NCBI RefSeq assembly: GCF_000737695.1
Contig: NZ_JPRM01000038.1
Location: forward strand, 1-47,726
Length of the DNA: 47,726 nt
Origin: Flavobacterium hydatis
GTDB taxonomy: Bacteria > Bacteroidota > Bacteroidia > Flavobacteriales > Flavobacteriaceae
Reading direction: 5' to 3'
Under the pieces are notes generated by a model. That model was not told where the DNA came from, did no database searches, and was given only the letters and a program-made list of their open reading frames with translations. The translations under genes and the position numbers were made by a program. Shown here piece after piece: positions 41,238-47,726 of this stretch. Position 1 is the stretch's first letter. Every line of letters starts with the position of its first letter.

Positions 41238-42467
41238 TTAATATTTTAATTTAGCAATAGCAGTAATTTCTCCACCTTCTACTTTCATACCTTTTGTAGC
41301 AACTCCTGTTGCGCCATTAATTGTATAAATCCAGTTTCCGTCAGGTGTATTAATACCTAATATAAGTGAGTTATTATCTTCTGTTGCAATATTATATCTT
41401 GTAGTAGTTGAGTTAATTGCTGTAGGTCCATTAGTAACCCAAGTAAAAGTTTGTGCATACACATCGGCTACAGCCAATTTAGGAATTCCTTTGTTTGTAC
41501 CTGCATCACCAAACATTTGTAATAATACTTTTCCTTTACCAATATAACTGCTTGATGAGATTTTATATCCACCAGACTTTTCTTGTACATTAAAGAAATA
41601 TGTCTTATCAAATTCTGTAGTTCCTTTTTTAATTTTTACAACCGCAGATGGTTTAGTCGATGTTACAACTGCATTATTTGTTGCTGCTGCGCTAGAGAAT
41701 CCATAAGCATCTCCGTTTTCATCTTGAATCAATCCATTTGTAAAATAAGCTCCTAAGTAACTTGTACGGTTATCTTTAATTACTTTTTCTAATTTTAATT
41801 CTGGGTAGTTGTATACCGCAACCCATGTACTATCTGGATATTTAGTTCCAAAATTATCTACACCATCTCCTTTAATACTCATATATGGCATATATACTTT
41901 ATCTCCTACTTGTGTTGCCCAAGTATAAAATGCTCTCTCACCGTTTTTAGCTAAGATTTTAGTATCCTGTTGTACCTGACCTGTGATAAGTGATGTTGTA
42001 GCATCAATTTTGAACATAGATGCAAGAGATGTAGCTCCACTTCTTGGTACTTTTATCGTTAGAATATCTTTGTTTACAGCTGTAAAAACCTGTACTGTTT
42101 CAGCCTGAAAGTTTGATGTTTTAACCAATTTACCCTCAGCAGATAATGCGTAAGAAGTTACTGCTCCAGGATTTCCTTGTCCATAAAGTAAACTAAAAAA
42201 TTTGTTTTGGTTTGTAATATAATAACGGTATGAACCGTCTTGCTCTAATCCGTTACCCTGAGTTGTAATAGATCCTTTAGTTACATCATCTGCAGTTAAT
42301 AAATAATCTGCAACTCCTGCTGCTCCGGTAGTAACTGTAACGATGTATTTTGTTTTATCTGTTCCTTGACTTGGTGCTCCATCTGGTGAGCTAGAGTCAC
42401 TGCTACAAGAAAATGACGTAAAAGCTATTAAAGCTGCGAATATCGCTAATGTGCTAGTTTTTTTCAT
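41238..42467 (-). CDS. DUF4374 lipoprotein, siderophore-uptake partner (XusB-like)
   Basis: The 409-residue lipoprotein has lipobox FTSFSC (Cys21) followed by a Ser/Asp-rich tether. It has repeated beta-propeller-like blades without a catalytic motif; the DUF4374 call rests on overall pattern (YLLTADDVTKGSI, YYITNQNKFFSLLYGQGNPG, YTWATQVGDKVYMPYM). As I recall, the Bacteroides XusB xenosiderophore-binding lipoprotein belongs to this family. It follows a TonB receptor gene by 26 bp in one operon, which supports a surface-exposed binding partner for that receptor. An iron or ferric-siderophore ligand is inferred. Confidence 0.8.
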   Translation of the reverse strand: MKKTSTLAIFAALIAFTSFSCSSDSSSPDGAPSQGTDKTKYIVTVTTGAAGVADYLLTADDVTKGSITTQGNGLEQDGSYRYYITNQNKFFSLLYGQGNPGAVTSYALSAEGKLVKTSNFQAETVQVFTAVNKDILTIKVPRSGATSLASMFKIDATTSLITGQVQQDTKILAKNGERAFYTWATQVGDKVYMPYMSIKGDGVDNFGTKYPDSTWVAVYNYPELKLEKVIKDNRTSYLGAYFTNGLIQDENGDAYGFSSAAATNNAVVTSTKPSAVVKIKKGTTEFDKTYFFNVQEKSGGYKISSSSYIGKGKVLLQMFGDAGTNKGIPKLAVADVYAQTFTWVTNGPTAINSTTTRYNIATEDNNSLILGINTPDGNWIYTINGATGVATKGMKVEGGEITAIAKLKY

Positions 42468-42493
42468 AATGGTTATTGTTTGATTTATTTGAA

Positions 42494-44896
42494 TTATTTA
42501 TTTGATTTGGTAAAGAAATACCTGAATTTTATATTGAATGATCGACTTGGTTTTTGCAACGAGAAGTTGTCGTAAAGTTTATTATCCAAAGCATTTCTGC
42601 ACTCTAAGGCAATGTTATATTTTCCGTCTGCAAAAGTGTAAACTGCATTTATATCGTGGTTCATTTGCATTGGGATATCAAATTTTCCAACCTTACCACC
42701 GCTACTTGGCCAATACAAATAATAGTCGTGTACGTATAATAAATTATATCCAACAGATAAGTTATTCCCTTTCTTTATGAAGTCATTAAAGTATACAGTA
42801 GCATCAGCATTACCGAATAAGAAAGGGATATTAGGCACTCTATCTTTATAATTTAAAGACACAATTTCTTTACCTGGCTCATATTTGGTATTGTTGCGAA
42901 GATTTTGATATGTCATATTCACACCTGCAGTAAACCTGTTTTTGTATGAATATCTTATTTCTCCATCTATACCGTAATTTGAAATTCCTTTTTGATTTAC
43001 ATTGGTAGTCATCGTTTGATTTAAATTCAGCTCAGGGCGAATAAAATCTGTTGCCTCACGATACATAAAATTCACATCAAATGTCATCGCATTTACTTTT
43101 CTGAAGCTAGTTTGATAACTTAATCCAACATTAAAATTATTGCTGGTTTCAGGTTTTAAAGCAATATTACCAGCTAAATTGTCATTCACATTTCCGAACA
43201 TTTCTTCTGGAGATGGCAATCTGTAACTTTTTTCGAAAGAACCTTTTACTTGTAAATTGTGCTTTAAATAATAACTACTTGCAGCACCATATCCCCAATA
43301 CACATTATTATCTTCATGCTTACGATAAGCAATATCTCCTGTATTTCCTGAAGGATTATAACTTTCAGAATAAGTGTTTTTTAAAGCGTAATTTTTAACA
43401 AATACGGATGTACTCCATTTTTCGTTATAATCGAATTTATAACCTGCACCCAGAATATTTTTTTGAGATTTCTTCGGCTGCTGATATAGTAGTGATTCAG
43501 GAACTAACTCATCACTTTCTTTACGATCAAATGTGTTAAAAGTATTGTTCAGCATAAACGAATGTCTATCGTTTAGACGGTAAGTGAAGTTTGCAGTAGC
43601 GATTCCGCTATTATTTTTGAATTTACGTAATGTACGGCTACGCTCCCCTCCTAAACCACCTCCGGGAGGTACTATATAATCACCAAACCAGTTATATCGT
43701 CTATAAACTGTATCAACATTTTGCTCTTCGCCAAAATTAAAATTACCTGTAACACTAACGTCTAATCCTTTTGTAAGGAAATCTTTTAGCTGATATTTTA
43801 CACTTGGCATTAAGATATTTCCTTTGCGATACACTTGTCCGAAGACGCTTACCATACGTGCTCCTGTTTGTATATCTGCTTTATTCTCACCAGCCGTAAA
43901 TCCAAATAATAATTTATCAGCATATTTTTTGCCTGTTACACCAATATTAAATATTACGGTCTCGTTACGGTATTTGTCATGAAATCTTCTTACTCGCTGA
44001 TTAGGATAATATGCTCCTGTATTTAAATCGGCAGCATCTACATTTACCCAATAATTATTGTCTGAATAATTCTGAAATGCATTAATTTCGGTAGTAAAAC
44101 CACTCTTTGCTGTATAACCTGCATTTATAGCCGTACGGTGTGTATTAAATGATCCAAAAGAATAAGAAGCATCCAGATAAGTACGCGGTTTAGAATTGGT
44201 AACAATATTAATTGCTCCTCCTAATGCATCTCCTCCTAACCAAATAGGCACAACTCCTTTGTAAACTTCTATTCTATCGGCAAGATTTATTGGAATATTA
44301 TTCATCTGAAATGATGATCCAAAATTATCCATAGGTACGCCATCAATAAACATTTTAATCTGATTTCCTGAAAAACCATTAATAGCTAACTCAGATTTAG
44401 AACCAACTCCTCCCGATTCACGAACACGAACACCCGAAACTCTGTCTAAAGCATGAGATAAATCTAATGTAGAATTGTGTAGTTTTTTTGCATCGATTGC
44501 TGTTACGCTATAAGATTGTTTATTTATTTTTTCTGTTTGGGTACGTCCCATTACAGTTATATTTTCTAATTCGTTTAATTCACTTTCTAAACGAACTGAG
44601 AAAATTATTTCGTTTGTTCCTTTAACTTCGATATGTTTTTTGGAAGTTGAAAACCCTATTGCAGAAACTTTTAAAATATAATTTCCTACTGCAACATTCT
44701 TAAAATTATATTTTCCGTTTTCATCAGACATTATGATAAAATCTGTTTTTTCCAGACTTACTGTTGCAAACGGAATACTTTGTCCTGAACTCTCCGAAAT
44801 CTGTCCTGAGACTGCTATACCCTTATTTTGTTGGGCAAATGAAAAGAAGGAAACTAAAAAAATTATACTGAAAATTGAAAATTTATGAGTTGGCAT
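42494..44896 (-). CDS. TonB-dependent outer-membrane receptor, siderophore type
   Basis: The 800-residue receptor has a signal peptide (MPTHKFSIFSIIFLVSFFSFA, then QQNKG), a carboxypeptidase-regulatory-like domain at about 26-105 (SGQISESSGQSIPFATVSLEK, SDENGKYNFKNV), a TonB box region ELENITVMG near 110-117, and a plug at about 120-235 (LDRVSGVRVRESGGVGSKSEL, GGDALGGAINIVTN). A 22-strand barrel fills the rest. It is the first gene of a two-gene operon with a DUF4374 lipoprotein and is divergent from an AraC regulator. Ferric siderophore uptake is the most likely role; sequence does not identify the siderophore. Confidence 0.9.
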   Translation of the reverse strand: MPTHKFSIFSIIFLVSFFSFAQQNKGIAVSGQISESSGQSIPFATVSLEKTDFIIMSDENGKYNFKNVAVGNYILKVSAIGFSTSKKHIEVKGTNEIIFSVRLESELNELENITVMGRTQTEKINKQSYSVTAIDAKKLHNSTLDLSHALDRVSGVRVRESGGVGSKSELAINGFSGNQIKMFIDGVPMDNFGSSFQMNNIPINLADRIEVYKGVVPIWLGGDALGGAINIVTNSKPRTYLDASYSFGSFNTHRTAINAGYTAKSGFTTEINAFQNYSDNNYWVNVDAADLNTGAYYPNQRVRRFHDKYRNETVIFNIGVTGKKYADKLLFGFTAGENKADIQTGARMVSVFGQVYRKGNILMPSVKYQLKDFLTKGLDVSVTGNFNFGEEQNVDTVYRRYNWFGDYIVPPGGGLGGERSRTLRKFKNNSGIATANFTYRLNDRHSFMLNNTFNTFDRKESDELVPESLLYQQPKKSQKNILGAGYKFDYNEKWSTSVFVKNYALKNTYSESYNPSGNTGDIAYRKHEDNNVYWGYGAASSYYLKHNLQVKGSFEKSYRLPSPEEMFGNVNDNLAGNIALKPETSNNFNVGLSYQTSFRKVNAMTFDVNFMYREATDFIRPELNLNQTMTTNVNQKGISNYGIDGEIRYSYKNRFTAGVNMTYQNLRNNTKYEPGKEIVSLNYKDRVPNIPFLFGNADATVYFNDFIKKGNNLSVGYNLLYVHDYYLYWPSSGGKVGKFDIPMQMNHDINAVYTFADGKYNIALECRNALDNKLYDNFSLQKPSRSFNIKFRYFFTKSNK

Positions 44897-44931
44897 ATTT
44901 TTACTTAGACTAATTATAAATAACTTTGTCG

Positions 44932-45007
44932 CAAAAGTACCACGGACGTCTCCTTTTTATATAGGGAAAAACGGATTATTATTTTGTAAAAACGGATTAT
45001 TATTTTG
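44932..45007. promoter_or_regulatory. TonB receptor promoter with 21-bp tandem AraC-type half-sites
   Basis: AAAAACGGATTATTATTTTG occurs at 44967-44986 and again at 44988-45007, direct copies exactly 21 bp apart. On the minus strand TACTTTTG (44939-44932) is a good -7 element and no TTG lies at the -33 position; the proximal copy ends about 40 bp upstream of the predicted start site. The distal copy runs into the start codon of the divergent AraC gene. TAACTTTG at 44921-44928 on the plus strand could serve that gene. Confidence 0.7.
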
Positions 45008-46036
45008 AAAATTAAATCGAAACTTCTCAGTCATAAACATCCAATAATTTCTATTGCTGTTCACGATGGCTATGACCCAAAAAGTCAGCTATCGGCCGAA
45101 AATATATTTATAAAAAATGAATCTTTAGAAGAAATAAAAAGCCACCATTTAATAACCGATGGTCTTGTTATTCTCGATACTCAGATGTATTTTTCGGAAC
45201 CACAAACAGCATTATTTGAGATTACTTGTGAGTCGATTGTAATGAATTTTATATGCTGTAATAATGTCGAAACTCACATTGATCAGCTAGAAACTGAAAA
45301 ATATTCGAGAGAAAATACTCATAATATTTTCTATACATCAAATTATAAAGCAACTTTTAAAATTCCTGCATTTGAGCAAATAAATTACTTTTCGATAATT
45401 CTGTCAAAGGATTTTTATTATAATATTATCAATGAAGACTGGGAACTTCATCAAAAATTCTCAAAGAATATTCTATTAAAGAAATCTAGTTATTTAACTT
45501 CAAAATATAGTCCCTTTACATCATCGATACAATGGGTAATTCATGAAATTAAAAATTGCAATCGTCAAGGCGTTTTAAAAAGAATGTATATCGAAACCAA
45601 AATTAAGGAGCTATTAATTTTTCAATTGGAATCTCTTGTCGAAAAAACAATTCCCGACGATCTAATAGATGAAGAAGATTATATTAAGCTGCAAGAAGCC
45701 AAAATAATATTGGACAGAGATTATGTTCATGCTCCTACTCTTCCTGAACTCTCCAGGATGATTTCGCTTAATGAATTTAAGCTAAAAAAAGGATTTAAGG
45801 TCTGTTTTGGCACTACTGTAAAGAGCTATATTATTGAGCTAAGGATGAAACATGCCAAGGAATTATTTAAATCTAAATCGATAAGTGTTAGCGAAGTGGC
45901 TTATAAATGTGGTTACAAAGATGTGTCGCATTTCTCAGCTGCTTTTAAAACTTATTATGGGTTTTCTCCCCAAAAATTTAAACTTAATTGGAATAAAATT
46001 ACTTCTTGGTTATCTGGTTTTTTATTGCTTGGTTAA
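45005..46036 (+). CDS. AraC-family regulator, PchR/siderophore-type
   Basis: The 343-residue protein probably starts at TTG 45005: a stop lies 15 bp upstream in frame and the first ATG is about 60 codons in, inside the sensor domain. The N-terminal part (1-220) is a ligand-sensing region with no clear motif. The C-terminal double HTH is at about 235-335: TLPELSRMISLNEFKLKKGFKVCFGTTVKSYIIELRMKHAKELF, then SISVSEVAYKCGYKDVSHFSAAFKTYYGFSPQKFK. The first HTH resembles PchR/YbtA regulators, activators of siderophore receptors. It is divergent from a TonB receptor operon whose promoter has tandem half-sites, so it is the probable activator. Confidence 0.85.
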   Translation: MKIKSKLLSHKHPIISIAVHDGYDPKSQLSAENIFIKNESLEEIKSHHLITDGLVILDTQMYFSEPQTALFEITCESIVMNFICCNNVETHIDQLETEKYSRENTHNIFYTSNYKATFKIPAFEQINYFSIILSKDFYYNIINEDWELHQKFSKNILLKKSSYLTSKYSPFTSSIQWVIHEIKNCNRQGVLKRMYIETKIKELLIFQLESLVEKTIPDDLIDEEDYIKLQEAKIILDRDYVHAPTLPELSRMISLNEFKLKKGFKVCFGTTVKSYIIELRMKHAKELFKSKSISVSEVAYKCGYKDVSHFSAAFKTYYGFSPQKFKLNWNKITSWLSGFLLLG

Positions 46037-46076
46037 CTGTAATTATTGCATTTATTTGCCATAAATTGTCTATAAA

Positions 46077-46220
46077 GGAACGCGGATGATACAGATTCGC
46101 TTAAGCGAAAACACGGATTAAAACGGATTTTTTCCTTCTCGATACTTCGGATTGGGATTAGTTGAAAAATCAGTTTTAATCTGCGTCTTTACTTTTGTAA
46201 ATCCGTGTCATCCGCGTTCC
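46077..46220. repeat. Inverted-repeat element, GGAACGCGGAT family, copy 2
   Basis: The ends GGAACGCGGATGATACAGAT and, inverted, the last 20 bases agree at 18 of 20 positions. Interior blocks (GATTCGC, CGAAAACACGGATTAAAACGG, TTTACTTTTGTAAATCCG) match copy 1 at 28602-28726. It follows the AraC gene by about 40 bp. Confidence 0.72.
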
Positions 46221-46274
46221 TATCACAAACTGTAAGAAGAAAAGTTGGAATCTTTTATGATGTAGATTATAGAA

Positions 46275-46832
46275 TTATTTACTTTGGGTAATTATTCTTC
46301 TGGCACAATCGGAAGCACATAATAAGCCTCCTGCCATCATAATAATATCTTTAATAACCAATCGTCCAGCTCCTGATAAATAAGGGAATCCGTGTGTTGC
46401 GCTACCTAAATCGGGAACCCAAGTTTCGGGCGTAGTAATTAAAAAGGTTAGTGTAACCAATGCCATTCCAGCAGTAAGAATTCCTCCTGCGAGTCCTATA
46501 CGAGCATTAAAAATTCCGAATAAAGTTAGTAATCCTATAATTATAATTACAGTACCTAATGCGTAAGAAAAGATATAAGTACCATTCTCGATATGCCATT
46601 TTATATTTTCCTCTACTACTTCTCCTTCTTTGTTTTTGTGGTCTTTATACTCACTCGGATTGTTATAAAAGAAACTCATTAATGGGCTATTTGCAACAAA
46701 AGGTACAATCCCGTCTGCTTCATATTGAAAAGCTTTTAGTCCTCCAATCCAAACCATTACTATAAAAATGGCTATTCGCATTAAGTTAAAAAACTGATTT
46801 TGTAAATTTGATAAGGTCGATAATATGTTCAT
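46275..46832 (-). CDS. DUF417 (YkgB/RclC-like) inner-membrane protein
   Basis: The 185-residue protein has four hydrophobic segments (about 14-32, 82-105, 110-132 and 155-175) and the DUF417 features FNLMRIAIFIVMVWIGGLKAFQYEADGIVPFVANSPLMSFFY and GRLVIKDIIMMAGGLL. E. coli RclC, a DUF417 protein, takes part in reactive-chlorine resistance under an AraC-type regulator (RclR). Here an AraC gene also lies directly upstream on the same strand. Promoter: TTG at 46897-46895, 20 bp, TAATTTTG at 46874-46867 (minus). The link to oxidant stress is by analogy; RclA is not in the window. Confidence 0.83.
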   Translation of the reverse strand: MNILSTLSNLQNQFFNLMRIAIFIVMVWIGGLKAFQYEADGIVPFVANSPLMSFFYNNPSEYKDHKNKEGEVVEENIKWHIENGTYIFSYALGTVIIIIGLLTLFGIFNARIGLAGGILTAGMALVTLTFLITTPETWVPDLGSATHGFPYLSGAGRLVIKDIIMMAGGLLCASDCARRIITQSK

Positions 46833-46910
46833 ACTTTTATTTTTTAAGATGTTTACATTTTAAAGCCAAAATTAACAACTCCATAACCCGCTCACAATGG
46901 ACAAATATGG

Positions 46911-47726
46911 CTATTCCCTAGACGAATCTGCTACAATAGATATGCCGACATTTTCCCGAAATGCTGTAGGTGTAATGCCTGTATGTTTTTTAAAATAACG
47001 ACTGAAATAATTTTCATCATCAAAATTTAATTCTGCTGCAATTTGTTTCATGCTTTTATAACTAAGATGAATTAACTTTTTTGCCTCTAGAATTACTCTT
47101 TCTTGAATTAATGTAGATGGTGTTTTTAGAAAATACTGCTTGCATAATTTCGAAAAATTATTTGGGGAAATTCCCATTTGCGTAGCATAAAAAGAGGGTT
47201 GTCTTTCTTTACGAAAGTTGTTTTCTAATAAATCTTTAAACTGAATTAATGGATGATGTATGTTCTTTTCCTCATGAACAAGATTATCTTCCGACTTAAT
47301 TTTACTGCATAATGCTAATATCAATTGCAAATATGAACGAACTACTGCCATGCCGTAACTACTAGTGTTTTCAAGCGCTGCAATTAGTTTCCCTAAAATA
47401 TAATCTAACTCGATATAATCTTCTGGCTCAAGATTTACGTAAGGTTGCTGATATATATTATTGAATAAAAGTCCGTTACAAGCTACTTCTTTTTTATGAT
47501 ATTCGATACAATAAAAATCGCCATGAAATTGTAATCTTCGTGTTTTAATAGGCTTTTTGGTATCAAAATGAATGATTTGATATGGCGTTGCAAACAATAT
47601 AATTTTGCCCTCAAAAGTATATTCTACCAAGTCTACGCTTACTTTTCCTTCGCCTTCTAAAAGAAAAATGCTATACATGGGCGAACTACCATACTGATTT
47701 ATATAATCTGTATCGCATTCCTGGAC
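46911..47726 (-). CDS. AraC-family regulator, N-terminus beyond the window
   Basis: The frame is open through 47726 with no stop, and the first ATG inside the window (47678) sits within the sensor domain, so the N-terminus is missing. 271 codons are visible. The sensor half resembles the cupin-like domain of AraC regulators (IILFATPYQIIHFDTKKPIKTRRLQFHGDFYCIEYH). The C-terminal double HTH follows: QMGISPNNFSKLCKQYFLKTPSTLIQERVILEAKKLI, then SMKQIAAELNFDDENYFSRYFKKHTGITPTAFRE. The DUF417 gene is 78 bp downstream on the same strand with its own promoter; it is the likely target. Confidence 0.88.
   Translation of the reverse strand, partial: VQECDTDYINQYGSSPMYSIFLLEGEGKVSVDLVEYTFEGKIILFATPYQIIHFDTKKPIKTRRLQFHGDFYCIEYHKKEVACNGLLFNNIYQQPYVNLEPEDYIELDYILGKLIAALENTSSYGMAVVRSYLQLILALCSKIKSEDNLVHEEKNIHHPLIQFKDLLENNFRKERQPSFYATQMGISPNNFSKLCKQYFLKTPSTLIQERVILEAKKLIHLSYKSMKQIAAELNFDDENYFSRYFKKHTGITPTAFRENVGISIVADSSRE

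Noticed and set aside
42538..42780. Plus-strand frame opposite the end of the TonB receptor
   Set aside because: It is a shadow of the barrel-coding sequence without its own promoter or family signature.

Overview
The window reads as a chromosomal segment of a Bacteroidota bacterium close to Flavobacterium. The evidence is low GC, promoters of the Bacteroidota type (TTG, about 19-21 bp, TAnnTTTG), Bacteroidota-restricted families (DUF2480, DUF4374, OmpA with an N-terminal carboxypeptidase-regulatory-like repeat), lipoprotein-anchored RND components, and no Shine-Dalgarno sequences. I see no tRNA, rRNA, CRISPR array, prophage or integrase.

Layout. (1) 1-621: C-terminal part of an OmpA-family protein. 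(2) 947-8845: a SufR-like iron-sulfur-type regulator, divergent from a DUF2480 paralogue and an RND tripartite efflux pump. About 680 bp of nested repeats separates the pump genes from their outer-membrane factor. (3) 8907-11418 (-): nitronate monooxygenase and a DHA2-type MFS exporter. (4) 11589-12684: a REP-associated tyrosine transposase (RAYT) flanked by four copies of its likely cognate paired REP element. (5) 12734-16094 (-): a probable copper-acquisition operon with an OprC/NosA-type TonB receptor, a YtkA-like Met/His-rich lipoprotein and a small Cys protein, preceded by a nested palindrome over its promoter. (6) 16211-23625: a methyltransferase, a small exported protein and a second RND pump. 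(7) 23917-28546: S66 peptidase, a probable structured RNA, a DeoR regulator divergent from a 5'-nucleotidase, a methyltransferase with a GcvH-like protein that lacks the lipoyl lysine, and a divergent Crp/Fnr regulator with a perfect FNR-type box between them. (8) 28861-32244: AraC regulator, two cupins, zinc alcohol dehydrogenase. (9) 32314-35941: an exported SAM hydrolase-like protein and a MgtA-type Mg2+ ATPase. (10) 36420-41040: TolC-MacA-MacB type efflux operon. (11) 41238-46036: a TonB receptor plus DUF4374 lipoprotein (siderophore/xenosiderophore type) divergent from an AraC regulator. (12) 46275-47726 (-): DUF417/RclC-like membrane protein and an AraC regulator cut by the window edge.

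Overall theme: this is an envelope-transport and stress region. It holds four export systems (two RND, one MacAB, one DHA2), two TonB-dependent metal uptake loci, Mg2+ import, and several small regulators each next to its probable target. Two AraC loci show the same architecture: two direct half-sites 21 bp apart, ending about 40 bp upstream of a start site whose promoter lacks the -33 TTG. At least six families of palindromic intergenic repeats fill most long gaps. They are nested in places and in one case split an efflux operon.

The candidates I rate most worth pursuing are the OprC-like copper operon and its operator, the SufR/DUF2480/RND locus, the AraC 21-bp direct-repeat promoters, the FNR-boxed GcvH-like/methyltransferase pair, and the RAYT with its REP array.
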